Shown: one piece after another, positions 46,433-53,177 of the stretch
How the letters are laid out: each line of letters opens with the position of its first letter
Numbering within the stretch: position 1 is the first letter of the stretch
Source of the DNA: an uncultured Eubacterium sp.
Lineage (GTDB): Bacteria; Bacillota; Clostridia; Lachnospirales; Lachnospiraceae
Direction of reading: 5' to 3'
NCBI GenBank assembly: GCA_910577225.1
Contig: CAJTMV010000031.1
Span: forward strand, 1-53,177
Length of the DNA stretch: 53,177 nt
Translations under genes and position numbers: made by a program
Notes under the pieces: model-generated
What the model was told of the DNA's origin: nothing
Databases searched by the model: none
Seen by the model: only the letters and a program-made list of their open reading frames with translations

Positions 46433-46487
46433 TGAAACATATTTGTCACTTAGTAACCAGCAAATGCCAAAAAGGAACGATCCGCCT

Positions 46488-47483
46488 ATGCTTGAACAAG
46501 AACACATCTGCCGTTTTTTATGGGAAAAAACATCCGATAAAAGTGCAAAAATCCTGCGGGTTTTTTCAAATCTTCCAGTTGCTGTCATTCCCGCTCAGAT
46601 TGACGGATATCCTGTGAAAGAACTTGGAAATTATTGCTTTGCACCCAGCGGCCAGATCACAGAGCATGCCATTACTACGAAAACTCCGGTACCAGTATCC
46701 GCACTTACTGAACTATGCGGCAATTACCTAAATGCAGTGTATCTTCCGGAATCTGTAGAAAAAATAGGGGATTATACATTTTATAACTGTAGAAATCTGA
46801 CTGAGATTACATTATCCGATCGCCTGTATTCCGTTGGAAGCGACGCTTTTATGAACTGTCATCATATGCGCCGTATACATCTAAAATGTTCACCCTCTAA
46901 AAAAAATTGTCTGCGCCAGATACTTTCCCAAATTTCGTGGGATGTGGAAGCTGTTTTTTATAAACATACCAGCTCTGATTCTTCTCAGAAAGAAGCAGTT
47001 GTTTTTTTCCCAGAATATTATGAATCTTATGATGAAATTGCTCCGGCACATGTATTCGGGCGCAGCATTATCGGTGAAGGTTTTCGTGCCAGACAATGTT
47101 TTCAGGATGATATTTTAGATTTCCCGCAATATGACAAAATATTCCCAAAAGCATGTGTGGAAGAATCCGGGCAAACGCTTTGCCAGATGGCGTTTGATCG
47201 TCTGCGTTATCCTTATCAGATGTCAGAGGCAGACGGATTCCGGTATACAGACTATCTTGTCAAACATGGGTTATCCCTTTGCCGGCAATTTATTTCAAAT
47301 AAAAATCTGGATGATCTTCTTTTTTTGTTTCAGGAAAAACTGTTATCCCCGCAAAATATACAGCAGGCGATTTCTCTGGCAGCACAGGCTGGCTGGAGCG
47401 AAGGGAGCGCAGCCATGCTTCGCTGGAAACAGCTTCACATGCAAACGTTTTCTGAAAAAAGATATCAGCTGGACGATTTTTAA
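46488..47483 (+). CDS. BspA-type leucine-rich repeat-like protein, first gene of a MoxR operon
   Basis: 331 aa, no signal peptide, so cytosolic. Residues 25-130 hold LRR_5 (BspA-like) units: YPVKELGNYCFAPSG, AVYLPESVEKIGDYTFYNC and LTEITLSDRLYSVGSDAFMNC, each with the L..I...aF..C pattern. The C-terminal two thirds is alpha-helical with no family I recognise (CQMAFDRLRYPYQM, then LVKHGLSLCRQFIS). The start is ATG 46488 with AAAGGAA upstream and a promoter at 46404-46432. It is followed 46 bp later by the VWA protein and then the AAA+ ATPase, suggesting an adaptor or substrate-recognition role. Confidence 0.75.
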   Translation: MLEQEHICRFLWEKTSDKSAKILRVFSNLPVAVIPAQIDGYPVKELGNYCFAPSGQITEHAITTKTPVPVSALTELCGNYLNAVYLPESVEKIGDYTFYNCRNLTEITLSDRLYSVGSDAFMNCHHMRRIHLKCSPSKKNCLRQILSQISWDVEAVFYKHTSSDSSQKEAVVFFPEYYESYDEIAPAHVFGRSIIGEGFRARQCFQDDILDFPQYDKIFPKACVEESGQTLCQMAFDRLRYPYQMSEADGFRYTDYLVKHGLSLCRQFISNKNLDDLLFLFQEKLLSPQNIQQAISLAAQAGWSEGSAAMLRWKQLHMQTFSEKRYQLDDF

Positions 47484-47529
47484 CAAACGATACTCTGAAC
47501 AAATAATTTTTAATAAGGATACGATCATA

Positions 47530-48876
47530 ATGCATAAAAAAACTCAGACAGAATGGGAAAATGAAATGGCATTAAAAATACTCGCTTTTACCCAAAGCGA
47601 ATTGTATCAGGATCTGCGCTTTTTTCATTCTGCCCTCTGTGCACTTCATCCAAAAGCAGACACTTCCGTTCAGACATTTGCAACCGATGGCATCTGTCTG
47701 AATTATTCTGCGGAACAAATTCTGCGCGTTTTTAAAAACAATCCCCGGTTTCTGCCGCGTGCATATCTGCATACTGTTTTGCATTGTATTTTTTCACATC
47801 TATGGATAACCGTCGGCAAGAATCCGCAGCTTTGGAACCTTTCCTGCGATATTGTTGTGGAATATACCATCGATCATATGGCACAACCGTCGACCAGACG
47901 CATTCTGACCTGGCTGCGCAGTCAGCTCTATCAGAAGCTGGATGAAAATCAGTCTTATATCAGCGCATCCGTCCTGTATCGGATGCTTTCACAATTAAAT
48001 AACGATATGATTTTGTCACTTCAGACTGAATTTTATACAGACGATCATCGCTACTGGCCTGCTCATCATTCCTCTGCACCGATACCGCAAAACGTGCAGC
48101 AGCAATGGAGCAAACTTGCACATCAGGCAAAACTGCAGCAGGAACAGTATGGCGCCGAATCCACTGACAGCCGTCAGCAGTTGGTTTCCAGAGTAAAAGC
48201 CGAACGCAGCAGAAGAAGCTATCGTGATTTTTTAAGAAAATTCTCCGTTCTGCGCGAAGAGCTGCATGCGGATCCGGATGAATATGATCTGAATTTTTAC
48301 ACTTATGGTCTGCGGATATATGGAAATATGCCTCTGATAGAATCAGTCGAAACAAGAGAAATCAATAAAATTAGGGAATTTGTCATTGTGTTGGATACAA
48401 GTGATTCTACCAGCGGGCAGCTTGTGAAAAATTTTTTACGCGAAACTTACCAGATCCTGCATCAAAGAGAATATTTTTTTTCATCCTGCAAAATCAGAAT
48501 TTTGCAGTGTGACGATCAGGTGCGTTCTGATCAGGAAATTTGCGATCCAAATCAGTTTGAGCAGTTTCTGACCCAGTTTACGATTCTGGGCGGGGGCGGT
48601 ACCAATTTTTGTCCTGCTTTTTCTTATGTTGACAAGCTGGTGGAACAGCATGTCTTTCAGCATCTTGGAGGACTTTTATATTTTACAGATGGTCAGGGAA
48701 TTTATCCCAAAAAACGTCCATCCTACCAGACCGTGTTTCTATTTTTAAACGATTATGATGAATCGAAACTTCCGCCATGGGCCATGCGTCTTCAGCTGGA
48801 ACCGGAAGAATTCGATTCTGCACAGATTCGTCAGGGAGGAATTTATGAATATCAAACAGGCAAAAGAGGAAATTAA
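47530..48876 (+). CDS. VWA-like protein with DUF2201-type metallopeptidase-like domain
   Basis: 448 aa, cytosolic. The N-terminal domain resembles the DUF2201 putative metallopeptidase, but the expected HExxH reads HTVLH (residues 81-85) followed by H90, so the catalytic Glu is replaced and peptidase activity is doubtful. The C-terminal VWA-like domain has the MIDAS motif DTSDS at 289-293 and GGGGTNF further on, so it probably binds a metal-dependent protein partner. The start is ATG 47530 after AAGGAT; the longer frame from 47131 overlaps the LRR gene in another frame. Its stop lies 32 bp inside the MoxR gene, so the two are coupled. Confidence 0.82.
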   Translation: MHKKTQTEWENEMALKILAFTQSELYQDLRFFHSALCALHPKADTSVQTFATDGICLNYSAEQILRVFKNNPRFLPRAYLHTVLHCIFSHLWITVGKNPQLWNLSCDIVVEYTIDHMAQPSTRRILTWLRSQLYQKLDENQSYISASVLYRMLSQLNNDMILSLQTEFYTDDHRYWPAHHSSAPIPQNVQQQWSKLAHQAKLQQEQYGAESTDSRQQLVSRVKAERSRRSYRDFLRKFSVLREELHADPDEYDLNFYTYGLRIYGNMPLIESVETREINKIREFVIVLDTSDSTSGQLVKNFLRETYQILHQREYFFSSCKIRILQCDDQVRSDQEICDPNQFEQFLTQFTILGGGGTNFCPAFSYVDKLVEQHVFQHLGGLLYFTDGQGIYPKKRPSYQTVFLFLNDYDESKLPPWAMRLQLEPEEFDSAQIRQGGIYEYQTGKRGN

Positions 48877-50350
48877 ACATACGGTTCGCGCATATCTGGC
48901 AAAAGATGAAACCGGCAGATATCGCATTCCTGCAGTCCGCCAGCGCCCAATTCTTCTGATCGGCCCGCCCGGTATTGGAAAAACACAAATTATGGAACAG
49001 ATTGCCAGAGAGTGCCGGATTGGACTTGTCGCGTATACAATCACGCATCACACCAGACAAAGTGCCGTGGGACTTCCTTATATAAAAGAAGAAACCTATC
49101 AAAACACCACTTATTCCATTACGGAATATACCATGAGCGAAATTATCGCAAGTATTTATCAGAAAATGCGTGACAGCAAATTAAGCGAGGGTATTTTATT
49201 TATCGATGAAATTAATTGCGTTTCCGAAACACTGGCGCCAACCATGTTGCAGTTTTTGCAGTGCAAAACGTTTGGAAATCAGTCCGTACCGAAAGGATGG
49301 ATCATTGTAGCCGCGGGAAACCCGCCGGAATATAACAAATCTGTGCGTGATTTTGATATGGTTACTCTGGACCGCGTAAGATATATGGATCTGGAAGCAG
49401 ATTTTTCCGTATGGAAGGAGTACGCAAATGCATCGCAGATCCATCGCGCAATTTTAAGTTACCTGGAACTTCGTCCTAATAATTTTTATCGGGTAGAAGC
49501 AGACATCGACGGGATGCAGTTTGTTACCGCCAGAGGCTGGGAAGACCTGAGCCATCTAATGAAACTATATGAAGAACTCAGGCTGCCGATAACCGAATCG
49601 GTGGTCTATGAGTTCCTGCATCATAAAGAAACTGCGATGGATGTTGCGGCATATTTGGATTTGTATCATAAATATGAGGACGACTATGGTATTGCAGATA
49701 TTCTGAAAGGAACCATATCCCCTCATGTATTTGCACGAATCAGCCGGGCAGCATTTGACGAACGATTGAGCGTTACCAGTCTTCTTTCAGACGGATTGTC
49801 AAATTACTTTTCCTCTGCAGCCCGCGAAAAATATCGCACCGATCTGTGGTATGATTTTTTGAAAACATTTCGTAGTGAACTGTCTGACGCAAAAGATCCT
49901 GGTATCTGTTACAGCAGAATTTTAAATCAGCTGGAAGAAACATTCAAACTGGAACTGGAAGGCAATCTGTTAACTACCGCACAATGTAAAAACAAAGAAT
50001 GGCTGTTTCAAAATTTGAAAAAAGAAATCCCGGAAAACGGGCAGACTCCAAAAGAAGCGTTTACTCGTGTAAAGAACGCGTTCGATCTGCAATTAAACCT
50101 TTTGGAGGAGACCGAGCTGGCGGCCGGTATTGCGCTGGAGCATGCATTTGATTTTATGGAAGAGGCGTTTCGCGGCAGTCAGGAAATGGTCGTTTTTGTT
50201 ACTAATTTAACCATTGGTATAGACGCGTCCGCCTTTTTAACAGAACATCCAAGTGAACGATACACCCGTTACACCAAGGAGCTTTTAATCGGTACGCGCA
50301 GAGAGCAGCTTTTATCTGAGCTTGCCAAAGATACCGAACAATTTACCTAA
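48845..50350 (+). CDS. MoxR-type AAA+ ATPase
   Basis: 501-aa ATPase. Walker A GPPGIGKT is at 40-47 and Walker B GILFIDEINC around 116-123, followed by the sensor-1 region GWIIVAAGNPPEYN and RVRYMDLEAD. MoxR ATPases remodel or load metal cofactors into protein complexes together with VWA-domain partners, which is exactly the neighbour here. The long C-terminal ~250 residues are alpha-helical and specific to this subfamily. The start is ATG 48845 after GGGAGGA; it overlaps the VWA gene by 32 bp. Confidence 0.88.
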   Translation: MNIKQAKEEIKHTVRAYLAKDETGRYRIPAVRQRPILLIGPPGIGKTQIMEQIARECRIGLVAYTITHHTRQSAVGLPYIKEETYQNTTYSITEYTMSEIIASIYQKMRDSKLSEGILFIDEINCVSETLAPTMLQFLQCKTFGNQSVPKGWIIVAAGNPPEYNKSVRDFDMVTLDRVRYMDLEADFSVWKEYANASQIHRAILSYLELRPNNFYRVEADIDGMQFVTARGWEDLSHLMKLYEELRLPITESVVYEFLHHKETAMDVAAYLDLYHKYEDDYGIADILKGTISPHVFARISRAAFDERLSVTSLLSDGLSNYFSSAAREKYRTDLWYDFLKTFRSELSDAKDPGICYSRILNQLEETFKLELEGNLLTTAQCKNKEWLFQNLKKEIPENGQTPKEAFTRVKNAFDLQLNLLEETELAAGIALEHAFDFMEEAFRGSQEMVVFVTNLTIGIDASAFLTEHPSERYTRYTKELLIGTRREQLLSELAKDTEQFT

Positions 50351-50378
50351 CCAAAAAACACATTGAAAGGAAACAATC

Positions 50379-51707
50379 ATGAACACTTTATATTTGGAAT
50401 GCTACAGTGGAATCAGCGGAGATATGACTGTCGCCGCATTACTTGATCTTGGCGCCGATCAGACTGTTTTGGAAAAAGCATTACAAAGTCTTCCGATTGA
50501 CGGTTTTTCCATAAAAATCAGTCATGTAAAAAAATCCGGCCTGGATGTATGCGATTTTCATGTCATCCTCGACCGAGATAATCATGACCACGATATGGAG
50601 TACCTTCATCCGCATACGGACCATCACACAGACCTTTCCCATCCGAAGGATCTGAAACCGGACGATTCCTGTACGCAGATTTCCACTGATCCGCTTCCTC
50701 TGCATACCGGACACACCCATACGCATACACACCGCAGTCTTTCCGATATCTTATCAATCATTCAAAATGCCAGCCTGACTGATCATGCAAAACAACTTGC
50801 GACTAAAATTTTTACCATACTCGGTGAAGCAGAAGCGAAAGCGCATGGAACTTCTTTGGAGCAGGTACATTTTCATGAAGTCGGAGCAGTTGATTCCATT
50901 GTAGATATTATATCTGTAGCTGTATGTCTGGACAACCTGAGCATTACAAATGTAATCATACCGCAACTATGGGAAGGCTGCGGCACTATTCACTGCCAGC
51001 ACGGGATTTTGCCGATTCCGGTTCCGGCCGTAGTCAATATCATCCAAAAATATCAAATTCCTCTTCAGATTACTCATGTACAGGGAGAATTTGTTACGCC
51101 TACCGGAGCTGCCATCGCCGCCGCCATACGCAACAATGAACAACTTCCGGAGCAATTTCAGATTCAGCGCATTGGTCTTGGCGCAGGAAAACGTATTTAC
51201 GAACAGCCCGGTATTTTACGTGCCATGCTGATTGCACCATGTTGTTCAACTGAAACAGAATACGATGCAGATGTGATTTATAAACTGGAAACAAACCTGG
51301 ATGACTGTACCGGAGAAATGATGGGATCTGTCATGGAGCGTCTGATGCAGGCCGGAGCCAGAGATGTCCACTATCTTCCTGTTTACATGAAAAAAAACCG
51401 GCCGGCATACCAGCTAAACGTCTTATGTGAAAAATCAGACATTTCCAGGCTGGAACAGATCATTTTCTCACAAACAACTACGATTGGAATCCGCAGACAA
51501 CGTATGGAACGTTCCATACTTCCCCGGAAAACAGAAACTTTGAACACCATATACGGAAACATACAGGTAAAAATTTGCGAGATCGAAAGCTGCAAACGCA
51601 TTTATCCGGAATATGAATCTGTCATACAAATCTGCCAGCAGACCGGACAGGCTTTTCCGGAAACATATCGGAAACTTTTGGAACTCTGCTATAAACAATG
51701 TTTGTAA
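50379..51707 (+). CDS. larC: Nickel-pincer cofactor biosynthesis protein LarC
   Basis: Nickel insertase of the lactate-racemase cofactor pathway, placing Ni into the pyridinium-dithio mononucleotide made by LarB and LarE. 442 aa in one uninterrupted frame. The N-terminus YLECYSGISGDM is diagnostic. A His/Asp-rich nickel-binding linker spans residues 69-118 (ending HTGHTHTHTHRS). VHFHEVGAVDSIVDI and KLETNLDDCTGEMMG mark the N- and C-terminal halves. In Lactobacillus plantarum the two halves are joined by a ribosomal frameshift; here they are fused. LarA, LarB and LarE are absent nearby. Its last ~77 bp are the first unit of a tandem array continuing downstream. Confidence 0.93.
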   Translation: MNTLYLECYSGISGDMTVAALLDLGADQTVLEKALQSLPIDGFSIKISHVKKSGLDVCDFHVILDRDNHDHDMEYLHPHTDHHTDLSHPKDLKPDDSCTQISTDPLPLHTGHTHTHTHRSLSDILSIIQNASLTDHAKQLATKIFTILGEAEAKAHGTSLEQVHFHEVGAVDSIVDIISVAVCLDNLSITNVIIPQLWEGCGTIHCQHGILPIPVPAVVNIIQKYQIPLQITHVQGEFVTPTGAAIAAAIRNNEQLPEQFQIQRIGLGAGKRIYEQPGILRAMLIAPCCSTETEYDADVIYKLETNLDDCTGEMMGSVMERLMQAGARDVHYLPVYMKKNRPAYQLNVLCEKSDISRLEQIIFSQTTTIGIRRQRMERSILPRKTETLNTIYGNIQVKICEIESCKRIYPEYESVIQICQQTGQAFPETYRKLLELCYKQCL

Positions 51708-52240
51708 TGTGCCGGCAGTTTGCACGACTACACAGCTATCGGATTCTTCTGCATCTTTACTATAAATATTATTTGTCATCTGCCGGCAGTTTGCACGACT
51801 AAGCAGGGATCGAAAACTGAAACGCTGCTATTAACAGTGTTCGTAATCTGCCGGCAGTTTACACGACTTTACATCTATCAGATACTTCTGCATCTTTACT
51901 ATTATCTTGATTTGTGATCTGCTGACACTTTGCACAACTGCTCAAATATCGGATATCTCGAAATCTTTTCTATAAAAACTTTATTTGAAATTCGCCGTCA
52001 CTTTGCACGACTTTACATCTATCAGATACTTCTGCATCTTTACTATCATCTTGATTTGTGATCTGACAACACTTTGCACAACTGCTCAAATATGGGATAT
52101 CTCAAAATCTTTACTATAAAACTTTATTTGAAATCTGACGCCACTTTGCACAACTATGCAACTATGGTAAACTTCTGAAACTTTACCATAAACAATATTT
52201 GCAATCTGCCAGCAGTTTGCACAACTATACAGCAGATGTT
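51629..52240. repeat. Tandem ~71-bp array derived from the larC 3' end
   Basis: Units start at about 51629 (inside larC), 51706, 51777, 51845, 51916, 51988, 52060, 52131 and a partial at 52202, with spacings of 77 and then 68-72 bp. Each begins with a form of AATCTGCC(A/G)GCAG, continues TTTGCAC(G/A)ACT, and ends TTACTATAAA-ATTTGT. The first unit is the coding 3' end of larC (AATCTGCCAGCAG at 51629, CTATAAACAATGTTTGTAA at the stop). Units 51845+51916 and 51988+52060 are near-identical dimers of about 143 bp, a higher-order structure. Confidence 0.9.
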
Positions 52241-52283
52241 ATAGGATATTATCACGAAATAAACGCTTTCTGTATAAAAACTA

Positions 52284-52313
52284 TTTACATTGTCAAAAAT
52301 AAATTGGTAGAAT
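52284..52313 (+). promoter_or_regulatory. Promoter of the CarD gene
   Basis: TTTACA at 52284-52289 and TAGAAT at 52308-52313, 18-nt spacer. It overlaps the left arm of the inverted repeat at 52291-52344. Confidence 0.5.
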
Positions 52314-52344
52314 AAGGTTGACACCATTCTATTTAATTTTGACA
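52291..52344. promoter_or_regulatory. Imperfect inverted repeat at the CarD promoter
   Basis: TGTCAAAAATAAAT-TAGAAT on the left is complementary to ATTCTATTTAATTTTGACA on the right (52326-52344), separated by 12 bp. It covers the -10 box and ends just before the AAAGGAAGG ribosome site, so it could be an operator or a leader hairpin. Confidence 0.5.
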
Positions 52345-52361
52345 GAAAGGAAGGAAAGCGT

Positions 52362-52883
52362 ATGTTTCAGAAAAACGATTATGTAATTTATGGAAACAAC
52401 GGTGTCTGCAGGATTACAGATATTGGCCCGCTGGACATGCCCGGTATCCCAAAAGAGCGGGTTTACTATACACTCGTTCCTTATTATGCAAAGGACAGTC
52501 AGATCTTTACACCCGTTGACAGTACCAAAGTCGTTATGCGTCCACTGATCCGTAAAGATGCCATGATGCAGCTGCTGGAAGAAATTCCGGATATGGAACC
52601 TCTTTGGATCACAGATGAAAAACAGAGGGAGACCCGCTACAAAGAAACAATTCGTACGTGTGACTGCAGGGAACTCATCCGTATTATAAAAACCATTTAT
52701 TACCGTATGCAGAGCAGAATTGCGGATGGTAAAAAAATAACTTCTTCAGATGAAAAATATTTTCACCTGGCTGAAGACCGGCTATATGGAGAATTTGCCA
52801 TGATACTCGGCATCGAACGGGAGCAGGTACGGGAATTTATTTTAGAAAAAGTAGAACGCAAAAAAGAAGCCAAAACCGTATGA
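52362..52883 (+). CDS. CarD family transcriptional regulator
   Basis: 173-aa RNA polymerase-binding protein. The N-terminal CarD/TRCF Tudor-like domain is clear (QKNDYVIYGNNGVCRITDI, then YYTLVPYYAKDSQIFTPVD), and the C-terminal part is helical and DNA-binding with a basic tail (ERKKEAKTV). Such proteins stabilise open promoter complexes, especially at rRNA promoters, and tune growth-related transcription. The start has GAAAGGAAGG upstream. It has its own promoter and terminator. The transcript starts within or beside a long inverted repeat, which may mediate autoregulation. Confidence 0.92.
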   Translation: MFQKNDYVIYGNNGVCRITDIGPLDMPGIPKERVYYTLVPYYAKDSQIFTPVDSTKVVMRPLIRKDAMMQLLEEIPDMEPLWITDEKQRETRYKETIRTCDCRELIRIIKTIYYRMQSRIADGKKITSSDEKYFHLAEDRLYGEFAMILGIEREQVREFILEKVERKKEAKTV

Positions 52884-52890
52884 ACTCTTT

Positions 52891-52940
52891 TACAACTCTG
52901 GCCATCTGTTCACTCAAACAGATCGTCAGAGTTGTTTTTA
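52891..52940. terminator. Bidirectional terminator between CarD and the small membrane gene
   Basis: ACAACTCTG and ATCTGTT pair with AACAGAT and CAGAGTTGT in a broken stem of about 17 bp, with TTTTTA after it on the plus strand. On the minus strand it lies just after the stop of the 50-aa gene. Confidence 0.8.
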
Positions 52941-53093
52941 TTATAATATAATAACTGATTTATGCTTTAACAGACGCGCTCCGTTTACAATCAGTAAAAC
53001 ACCTGATGCAATACCAGTGACAAGAACACAAATTCCCAGTACAAGACTGGAAACAGCACTTGCATTGATTGCTTTATACAACTTTTCATTCAT
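52941..53093 (-). CDS. Small single-span membrane protein, 50 aa
   Basis: On the complementary strand the frame starts MNEKLYKAINASAVSSLVLG, has one hydrophobic helix (about residues 15-37, VLGICVLVTGIASGVLLIVN) and ends with a basic tail GARLLKHKS. The ribosome site AGAAGGAGG lies just upstream of the ATG and the terminator at 52891-52940 just after the stop, so it is a real gene. Similar short proteins with an NEKLYK start and a GARLLK end are, as I recall, widespread in Lachnospiraceae, with unknown function. Confidence 0.8.
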   Translation of the reverse strand: MNEKLYKAINASAVSSLVLGICVLVTGIASGVLLIVNGARLLKHKSVIIL

Positions 53094-53177
53094 GACCAAA
53101 TCCTCCTTCTCTTATCCATTTACCTGAATTATTCACGGCAGTATAAACTCACATAAAATCCGCCGTAGTTACCATTA

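Noticed and set aside
46404..46487. TTG start for the LRR-like protein
   Set aside because: The TTG belongs to a well-formed -35 box with a TATACT -10 at 17 nt, so translation must start later.
47131..47529. N-terminal extension of the VWA protein
   Set aside because: It overlaps the LRR gene in another frame, has no family features, and ATG 47530 has a suitable ribosome site and spacing.
48755..48844. N-terminal extension of the MoxR ATPase
   Set aside because: It lies inside the VWA gene; ATG 48845 follows GGGAGGA.
51706..52240. CRISPR array or coding repeat protein after larC
   Set aside because: Unit-to-unit similarity runs through the whole ~71 bp, there are no spacers, and all frames have stops.

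Overview
The window looks like a low-GC, strictly anaerobic Firmicute, most probably a gut Lachnospiraceae (Clostridia). Supporting signs are strong GGAGG ribosome sites, AT-rich intergenic DNA, anaerobic enzymes (class III ribonucleotide reductase, HydE, ferredoxin-type sirohaem reductase, an aldo/keto reductase with Fe-S domain), and a DUF4358/MBOAT/DHHW surface-acylation locus. No rRNA, tRNA, CRISPR array or prophage is visible.

Layout. 1-0.9 kb: 3' part of an IS transposase. 1.3-14.3 kb: housekeeping and transport genes: Xaa-Pro aminopeptidase, GltX, a Dus enzyme, a PTS EIIC-like permease, a MATE pump, a CDF metal exporter behind a ~245-nt leader, then HD hydrolase, sigma-like protein, HydE and TtcA in one direction, and thioredoxin opposed. 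14.3-19.5 kb: acylphosphatase and an aldo/keto reductase embedded in two very AT-rich, gene-free tracts full of tandem repeats. 19.5-29 kb: sirohaem reductase, LytTR regulator, nicotinate phosphoribosyltransferase, NrdD, a secreted NlpC/P60 protein, a 61-aa protein and a tandem-PPK2 polyphosphate:AMP phosphotransferase. 29-31.7 kb: a 2.66-kb gene desert with clustered TTGCGCAA motifs. 31.7-40.4 kb: AroB, a small tyrosine recombinase, an AI-2E family transporter, an SDR, a PdaA-like deacetylase, an ECF sigma/anti-sigma pair, a lipoprotein and Lgt. 40.5-45 kb: transglutaminase-like protein, DUF4358 lipoprotein, MBOAT acyltransferase and DHHW protein, which together look like a cell-surface O-acylation module. 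45-50.4 kb: a chemoreceptor, then an LRR-like / VWA-DUF2201 / MoxR-AAA+ operon. 50.4-53.2 kb: LarC, whose 3' end has been tandemly amplified into a ~71-bp repeat array, then CarD and, on the minus strand, a 50-aa membrane peptide.

The least expected signal is in the non-coding DNA. Several independent intergenic arrays have short monomers (about 38 bp or 71 bp) assembled into higher-order units of about 145-155 bp, as in satellite DNA. One array can be traced to the 3' end of the adjacent gene, larC. The best candidate for an under-described protein system is the LRR-VWA-MoxR operon.
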